64,000 bases of DNA from Breviolum minutum Mf 1.05b.01 (GCA_000507305.1 DF241740.1:1-64000), one strand, 5' to 3'; positions 47,530-60,526 are shown, numbered from the stretch's first letter. A program made the numbers and translations. Notes: generated by a model not told the origin, from the sequence alone.

Positions 47530-49690
47530 TCAGGCATCTTGAGCCTGATAGACAGACCTCCCATCTACAAAGACTTCCTTCACATTTCGATCATCACCAA
47601 GTGTGATGATTTTCAACAACAGATCCTCTTTCGATTCCTCTGACGTCCAACCCACCGGCGTGCTGCCAAATCCACGTCGCAGCACCACAGCATCAAAACA
47701 CTTGCCTTCCTCAAAGCTGCCGAGATGAGAAGATAATCCCAAGGCATTTGCACCACCCAGGGTGGCCAAATACAGTGCCTGGGGCAAAAAACAACTGCTA
47801 ACAGGTTCAGGGGACCATTTAAGAGTGACCTTTTGAAAACTTCAACAAAAAATAATCACAACAAAAATCTATGCCAATCTTCGCAAAAAAAATGTCAGTC
47901 AATGGTTCTTCGTGGTTGGGATCGGTGGTTTACTATCCCTTGAAACCCAGATGAAAGGGATTTCTACTAGGCACATGCCTAGAATAGTCCTCAAGAACCA
48001 ACCTCCAGCTTACACAGACACACAACTTGACCCTTAGCTTCAAGACTCCCCACAAATCACCCGCCATCCCAAAATAAAACAATGCATCGGCATGGTATCA
48101 AACCACGGCCCCTAGATCCTCACTAAAACCACGGCCTCAAAATGATCGAGATCGTGCGCTTCCTTCACATCAGCATCAGTACCTTCTCGACTAATACCAT
48201 CCGCCATGGAGCTGCCTGGAAGATATCCTCAGATCCAACAGTCTGAAGCTGTTCGCCTCTGAAACGCCTGTTAAGCCTGAAGCCTAAGGCCAAAACTAAC
48301 AGCTGACGAAGTTTACAAACTTTGAAAATTCCGCATTGCAACATCGTTAAAGGGTGGGTGCTCCAGCACCGAATTTGGGACTTCCAAAACAATGAAGTCC
48401 CAACATGCGGTTTGCAACAGAATTGTTGTAAAAGACTTTCTTCACAGTGAAGTCTGAGCATCGAAATTGGAGGCTTTTTGAAGCCATTACAGCAGCCCGC
48501 ATGGCAGAGAGGATAGATGGAGAATATCCTCCTGCTACATCAGTACCCAAGCCCACCTTAATGCCCCTTCGTAGCAAATATTTCACCTCAAATGACTTCA
48601 AGAGTGTTGATTGATGCTGTTCACTGAGACAGCAAAATACCTTCATCCATGCCAACGTATGATTGAAGGTTAAGGAAATGGCACAAAGTCAATACTGAAA
48701 ATTCCTACCACTTTTCACCTTCCAAGCCACAGGAAGTGCTCCATGTGCGAAAAAGAAATTGGACAAGGGGCAGTGGGCAATGGAACCACCAGCAGCTTCC
48801 AAAATGTCTTCCTCCCCCTTCGTCATCTGCACGCAATGTGCCATTACTGAGGCCGGCTGCTCATGCAATAATCCGAAGTCGGCAAAGACCTCTGCATCCG
48901 ATTTTCCAGGAAAGAGCGATGAACTAAAAGCCACCGCATCAATCGACTCGCTCATGTGGCTCTGAATCATACATTTGTATTTTTCAGCCAAATGAGCTAA
49001 ACCAGTCAAAAGCTCAGGACTGCTTGTGGGCAAGAACCTCGGAGTTACTACAGCTTGCACCAGATACGGCGCTTGTATTCCAGATTCAACTGCACGGTTT
49101 TGCGTGTATTTGATAAAGTCTTCTGTCGACTTCACGGAGTCCTCAGTTGTTTCAATATATGAATCAGGACAGTGCCTATCAACGCACACCTTTCCAACAA
49201 ATGCGCGTGGACCCTGCTTCAGAAGCGCCAAATCAACCAATTCTTTGGAGGCTTGGGAATGAATGCTGGCGAAAATGAGCGCAGTGGTCGTCCCATGACT
49301 CAGCAGTGTTTCCAACGCCATGCTGTACACAGATCGAGCCCTTTCGACGTCCATCATAGATTCTTCTGTGGGAAAAGCATATTTGGTTAGAAATCCATCA
49401 CCTCCCATCAACGGTTTGTCAATACCAGCACCAGTAAAGGGAAACTGTGGAAAATGGATGTGGGTGTCAATAAAGCCAGGAACTAGAATCTCAAATTCAT
49501 TGAGAACACGAACTGGAACCCCATCCCTTTCCAATGTCTCGCGATATTCTTCAGCTGCAGCACCACGATGAACAGATGCGATGCGTCCAAAAGCAGAAAC
49601 CAGTATCAGAACCTGCTCTTGTAAACCACGAATTTCACCAAATTTGGGCGTATCAACGCATGTGCCAAAAAATGCACGACATTTTTCCAT
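47530..49690 (-). CDS. GDA: Guanine deaminase
   Basis: Hydrolyses guanine to xanthine and ammonia in purine salvage; a cytosolic zinc enzyme of the amidohydrolase superfamily. Three exons in phase 0: 49690-48719, 48586-48437 and 47778-47530, 456 residues in total, matching the roughly 450 of eukaryotic enzymes. Visible motifs: VPGFIDTHIH (zinc ligands HxH at residues 77-79), the GGDGFL-type loop, QSHMSES (His ligand), MAHCVQM (His), AHCPLSNFFF, GLGTDVAGGYS (Asp ligand near residue 340), LATLGGANALGL and LGDDRNVKEVFVDGR near the end. The start at 49690 has a CCGCCATGG context; an in-frame Met at 49738, just after an AG, is the alternative. Intron 1 (132 nt) has AGGTGAAA at both ends; intron 2 is 658 nt. 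All catalytic residues are present, so the gene looks intact. Confidence 0.95.
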
Positions 49691-49739
49691 GGCGGGAACG
49701 ATTTTCCAAAATAACCAAAGTTGAGAGGAATCAGTCATG

Positions 49740-51690
49740 AAAATCGCTAGAATCAAGAATTTTCCAAAACAAACAAGGAAAAACTCACTGGTTCGGACCA
49801 TGGATTGCACATTTTCGGCATTAGAAAATCGCAATTCCAAGTAACGTTCTTAATTTCATCCAACGCAACAATTTGGTGGTTGATTTTTTGTGTTTTTGAA
49901 TAATGCCATCCTTGCTAATAAAGTTCTGTTTTTTGATAGCTAAAAATGCCAACATCCGCCACAACAAACAATGACGTGTTTGGATCGAACTGGGTTTAAT
50001 TTTGGACAATCCTGCGCACAAACATGTCGATTTCTGGGCGCATGGTGCAAGTTGTTTTTCAGGAATGGGCAGCATCAGAAAGGGCACCTCAACCAAAAGA
50101 AAATCAATTCTCCTGAAATATGTTACATCCAGGTTTAAATTAAAACCAACAAGAAAAAACAAGAAAGGACACAATTAACCCGCATACCAGTACTACCCCG
50201 ATAGCAAAGACCCGCCGAACAGTCACCGAAACATCCACGGAACACAAGCAAAACATCACTGAAACATCACTGAGACACCACCCGCACAAGACCAAGACAT
50301 CAATGAGACACCATTGACACATCACTGAGTCATCACCGCAGTATCCCCGAGACATCAGCAAAGCATCACCGACACAAGATCCACACATCACTGACACAGC
50401 ACCCCACACCGAGACCTCCCTGGAACATGACCAAACCATCACCAAGACATCATTGACTACAGAAACGACGCCGAGAAATCACCAAAGCATCTCGGAGACA
50501 CCGTGGCAAAACGGAAACAAGACCGAGACATCAGCAAAGCATCCCCAAGATATCACTGAGACATCGCGGTATCCCCAAGACTTGAGAGGGGACGCAAGTT
50601 CAGCCTGAAGAATAGGGACTGGAGATGGTATTCCTTTCAAAAAGACATTCTGAGTTTTGTATTGCAATATATGATCAGGAAACATCAGGAAACATCATCA
50701 GTCGCTAGTCTTTGTCTGCAACGGTCTTTTTGGGGTTTTATTCAAAATCTCGCAACCGAAAGATCATCTTTGGATTTTCGGATTTTGGTTCACGTCAGCG
50801 ACTCAAAAGGTGAGGGGCCGCTTCAAAGGATGAACCACCTGTTCTTCAGTAGCCGACATCTACCATCTCCATCCTGACATCTCCATCTGCGCATCCTCGT
50901 GAAGCCTCTTGCAGAAATGGCCCCGGCTGTGTACGTGAGGGAAGCCAGGACCCGCATCTTCCAGAACACTGAGATTGTGAACGCAGGTGAACCAGGTTGC
51001 ATGTTGCTTCACCTCTTTCTACATTGAATGTCCAAAGCTTTTGGATTGATTTGGATTCCCTGAAAAACGAAGCCTAAGCCTGAGGATTTGTAAAGTCGCA
51101 AAAAATGCCATATGGAACACGAAGCACAAGAAGTATCGGCATGAACATGGAGAGCTGTCATGCCCCAAACTGACCGCCTGACATTCTCCTCTTTCAACAC
51201 CAAAACTTTCCGTAGCCGGAAACGGATGACAGCAAACCAATTCGCATCCTTGTCAAGTTTGCTCATGGTTTGATCCTTATGAAGAATGCCAACAAAAGCT
51301 GCCAAGTATCATATGCGCAAACATGTGCAGTTTGTGCATGGCAGTTGCCATGAAAAACACCCTCAATATCAGTCGGGAAAATGCTCTAAACACAGGAGCC
51401 TGCAGTTTTTGTCGGCACATTCAACAGACTGAGAGCGTGGCCATGAAGTGGCAGTGATTGGAATCCGGTGCTGCACCGGCGGTTCAAGCAGGTGGCTGCA
51501 CAGGATTTCTGCGGCAACGCAGGATTTCACAGTCGGTGCCTAAGCTGCCAACGATCTCAAAATTGAGGCGACATGAGTTTCAACAAACTTGCATAGCTTC
51601 ATCAGAGATGTCAACGACAAGGGCCTGCGCTTGCGCATCTACAGAGATGGAAACGAGGGAACAATGCCAGCTCACCAAACACCAGCGAAA
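49740..51690. other. No gene seen; minisatellite and unassigned sequence
   Basis: Upstream of guanine deaminase. Apart from the degenerate tandem repeat at 50215-50585, I see no exon or element I can support. A 98-codon minus-strand frame at 51009-51305 is unremarkable. Confidence 0.4.
50215..50585. repeat. Degenerate minisatellite, CATCACYGAGACA unit
   Basis: Many imperfect units of the form ACATCACYGAGACAYCAC follow one another with variable spacing (about 10-20 bp), giving a strand-biased ACAT/GACAYC-rich block. The units are too irregular and lack the unique equal-length spacers of a CRISPR array. Confidence 0.8.
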
Positions 51691-54600
51691 AACTTAAGTT
51701 TAATAAGATTACTTGGCAGGGTGTCTGGACTTGCGGGTTTACTAGTGGAGTATCCACTACAGCTTGTGCGCATTGGCAAGTAATTAGTTGCATTTGTTCA
51801 CGGCAAATTGCATCACACACCCACACACATGCGAGCTACAGTCATGAACTGTAGTCACATCAGTTTGGCGTTTCATGCCAAATCCTGAAGACGTGGATAT
51901 TTGTGACCGGGTCGCGTCAATATTCATAGTCTACTGATGCTATCCCCCTTGGAATTCACTGGGTACGTCGTGCATCTATTTTAGAGAGCATAAAGTGAAC
52001 TTTGGCTACCCTGGGACCTCTCTAGAATCAAACTCTAGGGTTGCTCTGGTGCAGGTTTTTTTCTTCAAAGGTCACCACTCTAAATGTAAAACATGATTTA
52101 ACAACCTGATGTGGTACACCATTTTTGAGCAATTCTGGTGAGCATAAAATTGCCATGATTTTGGAGCACGTCCTCCCCATTTTAGAGTGGGAATTGCCAG
52201 GGGGATCTTATGCTTATGTTTGCTATGCTCTCTGCCCCTTCCAAGTACTAGCCTTGTAACATCCCTTGTTGCAATGAATCTTCGACCACTGGGATTGGAA
52301 AAGACAGGCATCATTGCCAAACGTTTGCTCAAGGGCAGGGGGCGCAACAAGCACACGTTTGAACAAGCCATGACACTTTTGTTTGCAAACGGACACGCTT
52401 TTGAAAAGTATGCGCTGCAACTTCTTTGGAGGGAGTTCCACTTAGATCCATTCAATTCAAAGTGTATAGGGCACATCTCTGGCGAAAGTATAGCCCTTTA
52501 ACTTTAACAAAACGAATAGTTTTGGGCAAACCGAGGACAAACTGTATTGTACCTTTTGCATCCATTTGGGCTCCACCAGTTTATGCGGACACCAAAGTTC
52601 TTTTTTCAACGGACATTGCTGGGACAGTTGGCAATGTGCATAAGTGCCACGTAGCCCACATAGCCAACATAGCCTCCACTTTGTGAATACCGAACGTACG
52701 GAAGTCTCAACTCTGCTTCGGATTGCTCATTGCGATTCGCAGGCAAGCTTTTTTGCAACTGCTATCTGAACGAGATCAATCTCCAGTTCTTTTTTATTCA
52801 TAATGTTCATGAGGAATTTATTGTGGGGCTACCAAATTCACCCAGAACAAAAATATCAACGGAATTCTGCCCATGCTGACATCATGACTAAACCTTTGCT
52901 CATAGGCAGGGGGCACAACAAGCACACTTTTCACAACTTAAGTTTAATGAGATTAAGTGGCAGGGTGTCTGGACTTGCGGGTTTACTAGGGGAGTATCCA
53001 CTACAGCTTGTGCGCATTGGCAAGTAATTAGTTGCATTTGTTCACGGCAAATTGCATCACACACCCACACACATGCGAGCTACAGTCATGAACTGTAGTC
53101 ACATCAGTTTGGCGTTTCATGCCAAATCCTGAAGACGTGGATATTTGTGACCGGGTCGCGTCAACATTCATAGTCTACTAGTCTACTTATGCTTATGTTT
53201 GCTATGCTCTCTGCCCCTTCCAAGTACTTGCCATTTAACATCCCTTGTTGCAATGAATCTTCGACAACTGGGATTGGAAAAGACAGGCATCATTGCCAAA
53301 CGTTTGCTCAAGGGCAGGGGGCGCAACAAGCACACGTTTGAACAAGCCATGACACTTTTGTTTGCAAACGGACACGCTTTTGAAAAGTATGTGTTGCAAC
53401 TTGTTTGGAGTTCCACTTAGCTCCATGCAATTCAAAGTGCGTAGGGCACATCTCTGGTGAAAGTATGCCCTTTAACTTTAACAAACCAAATAGTTTTGGG
53501 CAAACCGAGGACAAACTGTATTGTACCATTTGCATCCATTTGGGCTCCACCAATTTATACAGGCACCAAAGTTCTCTTTTCAAGAGACCCGTAAGAAGCT
53601 GTCTCCTACATGGGGGATAGTGGAAGAGTTACAAACTGCTTGGCCAGATCTGCGGACCGTCGAAGAAAGAAAATATATTGACCACAGTGAACTATGTTCA
53701 GTCAAAGTATAAAGAAATCTGCCAAATGTCTGCAGACGTCTCCAACGGACATTGCTGGGACAGTTGGCAATGTGCATACGTGCCACATAGCCCACATAGC
53801 CAACATAGCCTCCACTTTGTGAATACCGAACGTGCGGAAGTCTCAACTCTGCTTCGGATTGCTCATTGCGATTCGCAGGCAAGCTTTTCTGCAACTGCTA
53901 TCTGAAACGAGATCACTCTCCACTTCTTTTTTATTCATAATGTTCATGAGGAATTTACTGTGGGGCTACCAAATTCACCCAGAACAACAAATATCAACGG
54001 AATTCTGCCCATGCTCACATCAACATCAAACCTTTGCTCATAGACACGGGGCACAACAAGCACACTTTGCACAAGCCATCACACTTTTGTGGACAGGTTT
54101 TTGAAAAGTATGCGCTGCAACTTCTTTGGAGGGAGTTCCACTTAGATCCATTCAATTCAAAGTGTATAGGGCACATCTCTGGCGAAAGTATAGCCCTTTA
54201 ACTTTAACAAAACGAATAGTTTTGGGCAAACCGAGGACAAACTGTATTGTACCTTTTGCATCCATTTGGGCTCCACCAGTTTATGCGGACACCAAAGTTC
54301 TTTTTTCAACGGACATTGCTGGGACAGTTGGCAATGTGCATAAGTGCCACGTAGCCCACATAGCCAACATAGCCTCCACTTTGTGAATACCGAACGTGCG
54401 GAAGTCTCAACTCTGCTTCGGATTGCTCATTGCGATTCGCAGGCAAGCTTTTTTGCAACTGCTATCTGAACGAGATCAATCTCCAGTTCTTTTTTATTCA
54501 TAATGTTCATGAGGAATTTATTGTGGGGCTACCAAATTCACCCAGAACAAAAAATATCAATTGAATTCTGCCCATGCTGACACCATGACTAAACCTTTGC

Positions 54601-56470
54601 TCATAGGCAGGGAGCACAACAAGCACACTTTTCACAACTTAAGTTTAGTGAGATTAAGTGGCAGGGTGTCTGGACTTGCAGGTTTACTAGGGGAGTATCC
54701 ACTACAGCTTGAGCGCATTGGCAAGCAATTAGTTGCATTTGTTCACGGCAAATTGCATCACACACCCACACACATGCGAGCTACAGTCATGAACTGTAGT
54801 CACATCAGTTTGGCGTGTCATGCCAAATCCTGAAGACGTGGATGTTTGTGACCGGGTCGCGTCAACATTTATAGTCTACTTATGCTTATGTTTGCTATGC
54901 TCTCTGCCCCTTCCAAGTACTTGCCATGTAACATCCCTTGTTGCAATGAATCTTCGACCACTGGGATTGGAAAAGACAGGCATCATTGCCAAACGTTTGC
55001 TCAAGGGCAGGGGGCGCAACAAGCACACGTTTGAACAAGCCATGACACTTTTGTTTGCAAACGGACACGCTTTTGAAAAGTATGTGTTGCAACTTGTTTG
55101 GAGTTCCACTTAGCTCCATGCAATTCAAAGTGCGTAGGGCACATCTCTGGTGAAAGTATGCCCTTTAACTTTAACAAACCAAATAGTTTTGGGCAAACCG
55201 AGGACAAACTGTATTGTACCATTTGCATCCATTTGGGCTCCACCAATTTATACAGGCACCAAAGTTCTCTTTTCAAGAGCCCGTAAGAAGCTGTCTCCTA
55301 CATGGGGGATAGTGGAAGAGTTGCAAACTGCTTGGCCAGATCTGCGGACCGTCGAAGACAGAAGAGACATTGACCACAGTGAACTATGTTCAGTCAAAGT
55401 ATAAAGAAATCTTCCAAATGTCTGCAGACGTCTCCAACGGCCATTGCTGGGACAGATGGCAATGTGCATAAGTGCCACGTAGCCCACATAGCCAACATAG
55501 CCTCCACTTTGTGAATACCGAACGTGCGGAAGTCTAGCAAACTTTGCACAAACCATCACACTTTTGTTTGCAAACGGACACGCTTTTGAAAAGTATGTGT
55601 TGCAACTTCTTTGGAGGGAGTTCCACTTAGCCCCATGCAATTCTCCAAGTGCATAGGGCACATCTCTGGCGAAAGTATGGCCTTTTAACTTTAACAAAAC
55701 AAATAGTTTGGGGCAAACCGAGGACAAACATTGTTCATTCGGAATTTATTGTGGGGCCACCAAATCTACCAAAATTCACCCAGAACAAAAAATATCAACG
55801 AAATTCTGCCCATGCTCACATCATCATCAAACCTTTGCTCATAGGCAGGGGGCAAGACAAGCACACTTTTCACAAGCCATCACACAATTGTGCAAACTGG
55901 CAAACGGTGTTGCAACTTCTTTCAACTCTGCTTCGGATTGCTCATTGCAATTCGCAGGCAAGCTTTTTTGCAACTGCTATCTGAACGAGATCAATCTCCA
56001 GTTCTTTTTTATTCATAATGTTCATGAGGAATTTATTGTGGGGCTACCAAATTCACCCAGAACAAAAAATATCAACGAATATCAACGGAATTCTGCCCAT
56101 GCTCACATCTACATCAAACCTTTGCTCCTAGGCAGGGGGCACAACAAGCACACTTTTCACAACTTAAGTTTAATGAGATTAAGTGCCAGGGTGTCTGGAC
56201 TTGCGGGTTTACTAGGGGAGTATCCACTACTTGGAAAGAAGGTGCAGAGGCGGGGGGGAAACAGGAAGCTTCAGTGCGGCCAGAAAGGATAGCAGCTTCC
56301 ACCATGAGCGGCCAGTGACACATATCATACAAATACAGGAAAGAAGGCCAGGCAGACATCACACACTGTTGACATTTTTGCATTTTTTTTTGGCAATGTC
56401 GGTGTCTTGAAGAAGAGACAACTACATCACACACCCACACACAGGCAAGCTAGAGTCATGAACTGTAGTC
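51691..56470. repeat. Nested repeat array, units R1 and R2
   Basis: R1 begins AACTTAAGTTTAATRAGATT and occurs at 51691, 52935, 54636 and (truncated) 56161. R2 begins CTTATGCTTATGTTTGCTAT and occurs at 52207, 53186 and 54879. Between them are shared blocks with GCAATTCAAAGTGYRTAGGG and GCTTTTTTGCAACTGC. Spacings of about 0.98, 1.24, 1.53 and 1.70 kb show unequal duplication with internal deletions, not a clean tandem array. R1 contains a small hairpin, CTACAGTCATGAACTGTAG. R2 carries a plus-strand frame (LEKTGIIAKRLLKGRGRNKH) open in all copies, but differences between copies include amino-acid changes, so I do not call it a gene. Confidence 0.85.
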
Positions 56471-56558
56471 AAGTTCCACGAATCTTAATTTGCACCCTGG
56501 GACCCTGGTAAGGCCAACATCTTGGTGTCAACCCCTGAAAGGGTGTTGATGAAAGCTG

Positions 56559-58030
56559 TTGATTGGAAAGTTGAGTACTAAACATGATGTCCCACAATGC
56601 AGCATGACTAATCCCCATGGTGAAAAACCAGGAGCTGTCTCCATCCTGCCTGGGGATGACAGAGGAGACATGGACCACAGTGAACTATGTTCAGTCAAGG
56701 TATCAAGATGTATCAAGAAGTGGACATTGCTAGGACAGTTGGCCATGTGCGTAAGTGCTGCATAGCCTCGACTTTGTAAATACCGAAAGCGCGGAAATCT
56801 CAACTCTGCTTCCACATCCTTCACTTGACTCATTGCGATTCGCAGGCAAGCTTTTTTGCAACTGTCATCTGGAATGAGATCTATCTAAGTAACAAATGCG
56901 TACAAGAGTCATTCTCATCCATGTGTGCCCGCTCCTTCGTCAGGAGTCTGTTTTTCTCGAGTCAAGAACTGCACCTGGCCATGTGGGACCTGCAGCCTGA
57001 CAATGGTTTTGGCAGAACCCAATTTCCAAGAATCAGTTTGTGCACATGTGCCTTGGGAACTGGGATTCTGGTAGAGACAAAACCTTTGGACTTTATACCG
57101 TAATTGCCAGGACCCAGATTTCAGAAAATAGTTCTAGCCGCAAAATTGAGAGATTTGACCAGGAGTTTAGCTGCAGGTTGGATCGTGTCATCTTGCCAAG
57201 TAATCTTCCGAACAGGATTTTTGATCAAAAATTGAATTGATTAAAGCTGTTGATTGGAAAGTTAACTACTAAACATGACGTTCCACAATGCCGCATGGCG
57301 AATCGCCATGGTGAAAATCCAGGAGCTGTCTCCATCCTGCATGGGGATGACAGAGGAGACATAGACCGCACTGAATTATGTTCAGTCAAGGTATCAAGAA
57401 GTCTGCCAACTATCTGCAGGCCTCTCCAACGGATATTGCTAGGACAGTTGGCAGTGTGCGGTAAGCGCCGCATTGTCTCGACGTTGTGAATACCCAATGT
57501 GCGGAAGTCTCAACTCTGCTTCCACATCCTTCACTTGACTCATTGCGATTCGCAGGCAAGCTTTTTTGCAACTGTCATCTGGAATGAGATCTATCTAAGT
57601 AACAAGTGCGTACAAGAGTCATTCTCATCCATGTGTGCCCGCTCCTTCGTCAGGAGTCTGTTTTTCTCGAGTCAAGAACTGCACCTGGCCATGTGGGACC
57701 TGCAGCCTGACAATGGTTTTGGCAGAACCCAATTTCCAAGAATCAGTTTGTGTACATGTGCCTTGGGAACTGGGATTCTGGTAGAGACAAAACCTTTGGA
57801 CTTTATACCGTAATTGCCAGGACCCAGATTTCAGAAAATAGTTCTAGCCGCAAAATTGAGAGATTTGACCAGGAGTTTAGCTGCAGGTTGGATCGTGTCA
57901 TCTTGCCAAGTAATCTTCCGAACAGGATTTTTGATCAAAATTTGAATTGATTAACGCTGTTGATTGGAAAGTTAACTACTAAACATGACGTTCCACAATG
58001 CCGCATGGCGAATCGCCATGGTGAAAATCC
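56559..58030. repeat. Tandem repeat R3, about 700-bp unit, three copies
   Basis: Units start at the GATTGGAAAGTT motif near 56561, 57252 and 57962 (periods about 691 and 710). The 56821-57247 and 57531-57957 blocks are almost identical, differing at only a handful of bases. The third copy stops after about 70 bp. Plus-strand frames of 92 and 104 codons (ending ILVETKPLDFIP) stay open in both full copies, which recent duplication alone would explain. Confidence 0.9.
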
Positions 58031-59585
58031 AGGTGTTTTTCATATAGGTTTTTTTCAGACATTCTTCGGAAAATCAATTCGTATATGACTTGATACTTTG
58101 GCAACACATCATTTCCTCCGATGCCAGGATTTGTCGGGAAGATGGCAGTCCCCACTGGATCTTCCCCTGCATGACTTGCAAGCTCATGCTCAATAGACAG
58201 GCAAAACATCTCACCAGAGATATTCAAAAGACTCGGCCCAGTATTGATGCCCCTTCCACAATTCACTCTCACTTTTGGGAGCATGGGCAAAGTTGGAGGG
58301 GCCGGGCAATCCTGTGGCATTGCTCCATGGAATGACTTACGCGGTTCCACACATCGGCTGCGCGTGAAGTGACGTTTCAAACTTGCCAATGACAACCTGA
58401 ACTGAACTGAACATGCAACGTGCAATCTTCCCCCTAGCACGGTGTGTCGCATGTCTTATGTGTCTTGGCTCAGCCCAACAGTCTTGGCACATTTCGCGGC
58501 CTAGCATTAGTTTTTGTTTGTCTGGCTGGGCTCGGCATCAAAATGAAATCCGGGAGGGTGGGTGACGAATGCTCAACGGGAAAGAGGTATCTGCAGCCTA
58601 AGAACTATCTACTACACATACGCAAAGCCGCAAAGCCTTCAAAAAATGTGGGACTCCACACTGGACAGCAAGCAAAGGCAAAGGCCACTTCACTAACAAA
58701 CTCAGAATCCTTTGGCTAGATTGATCTGCTATTCTTCCTCCAGTGGATTGATGCGCTTGCGCCAAACCTACATGCAAAAAGTGCATCTGCTGTCGGCTGC
58801 TTGCTTTGAAGAATGCCTTCGCTCAAACTCATGTAGCCATCGGCAATGAGACACATCTCCTTCAAGCTGTTCGCTGAGGGCTGCGAAAAGCTGTCTCTCT
58901 TGCCATCAAAACAAACTTGAGAGCCTTGAGAGCAACCCTGAGCGCCCACAGAACGGATGCCAAACAAACCAGGACCAGAAAGTGCTGGTTCAGTGGAAAA
59001 TCCACTACATGAAGGCAACCTGTGTGTACCTGACCTTGCTTCTTCAAACACTTCAAGTCCTTATGCGTCTCAGTTGATCCCAAACATTCAGCAATACATT
59101 GAGCACATTGGATCCCAAACGACACGGGCTGCTTCCGTTCAAGAAGAAAAAACCACACTCAGGCTCACAGGCAAAGCTCATCAGCCCTCAGTCCTCAGTC
59201 GAAACCCCCCTCAGTCAGCGTCTCGTCTAAGCCGGAATGTCTGACAAAAATCTACATATTGTGTTCATAGTACAGCTGGTCTGACTCTGCCTCTGTGTCA
59301 TCTTGACTTCATAAGATTCATAAACATGTGTTCTCTCCCTCAAGCGCGCTCAATCTGTCCAGCACATGTAAACGTTTCAGTATTCTTGGGGACATTTTCA
59401 CCCTTGAGGTGATAAAGGATATTCTCTGCAGACCTGCACACCTAGCTGGCCTAGCCTTACAAGATCATGATCATGATGTGGGCACAAGATCAGATTGATC
59501 CTGCTCAATACTGTTTTTGAGCTGTGCAAGTTCCAAAATCATCTATGTAATGGCCCACCTTGTTACCCATACGTTTTGAGATGTT

Positions 59586-59807
59586 TTAGATGAAAAAACA
59601 CATCGAAGTTAAGTTCCTATATTTCTTTGCTAAAGGGAAATAATTCCTTTCGACAGCATCGGGTAAGCCGAAAAATCTGCCAGTCTGCATGCAGACCATG
59701 ACACTTTCATCCAAGTCAAGTTCATCCCTTTCAAACCCACCCCAAAACCGGGCAAAAAACTCCAAAATCTGGTCTGTCAAAAGCGTATTGGGAAGCTCTT
59801 CGACCAT
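59586..59807 (-). CDS. Hypothetical small protein or exon
   Basis: A 73-codon frame starting with Met, of balanced, non-repetitive composition (MVEELPNTLL, then ARFWGGFERDELDLDES). It follows a TAG that could be an acceptor. No recognisable domain, no neighbouring exon found, and it could be chance. Confidence 0.28.
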   Translation of the reverse strand: MVEELPNTLLTDQILEFFARFWGGFERDELDLDESVMVCMQTGRFFGLPDAVERNYFPLAKKYRNLTSMCFFI

Positions 59808-60250
59808 CTAGCTACCCAAGTGAATGGCTGAAACATCCTTGGCTGAAAACACAAATTGGATTCCACGTATTTTCGGGTCGGTGGCTGTGTAGAAGTCTTT
59901 GTTGACCCTAATGGTGAAACTGAAATGACACAAACCCTAAGACCTTTCCACTTAGCTGCATCACTGGCACCAGTTCCAGTAGTAGTACTAGTGCTACTAG
60001 ACCTAAGTAGTTGTAGTACTAGCTTTGCTTTTGCTGGTGATTCCCAGCATGTTTTGTGTTTTGCCGGTTTTGTTGAGTAAGATTGCGCAATTGTCGATAT
60101 GTTTTTCCATTGAACTAAAGAACCACCTCGCACCTTACCTCAAGAGACTCAGGTGATCGTCCATGTACACATCATCATATCATCTTAAACCTCTCGACTC
60201 TCCGAATCGTTTCAACGGCCGTGGAAGCTACCTTCCACTTGTGTCGACAC

Positions 60251-60526
60251 TCAAGACTCAGGACTGACTTTGTCGTTCTGAAAATGTTTGCGCCTTGCCC
60301 TCTCACACAGCGAAGAACTGGATGTTGCAAAAGTTTCCGGCGGAAAGTAGGCTCTTGTATGCCAAGCACTCAAGCAGCGCTTTGACAAATTGCGATAAGC
60401 CGATGCAAAACTTGGACCAATCAAAACAGAATCGTTGGAGAATCCCATGAAAAGAGCGACAACAGCGTTACAAAGAGATATGAGAAGTTGGAAGGGCACG
60501 CCATCCTTTGACGCTTCACGAACCAC
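60251..60526 (-). CDS. Hypothetical protein or exon
   Basis: A 91-codon frame with a hydrophobic stretch (FQLLISLCNAVVALFMGF) followed by a polar, basic tail. It lies on the same strand as 59586-59807 about 0.4 kb away. Nothing recognised; may be chance. Confidence 0.2.
   Translation of the reverse strand: MVREASKDGVPFQLLISLCNAVVALFMGFSNDSVLIGPSFASAYRNLSKRCLSAWHTRAYFPPETFATSSSSLCERARRKHFQNDKVSPES

Noticed and set aside
50215..50585. Possible CRISPR-like array
   Set aside because: Units are irregular and overlapping, with no constant spacers, and the genome is eukaryotic.
52187..55113. R2 frame (LEKTGIIAKRLLKGRGRNKH...) as a small gene family
   Set aside because: Copies differ by non-synonymous changes at no lower rate than elsewhere, upstream and downstream are repeat sequence, and recent duplication explains the shared open frame.
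51691..58030. rRNA, snRNA or 5S/spliced-leader gene cluster as the nature of the repeat array
   Set aside because: I looked for 5S, U6 and leader core sequences and saw none.
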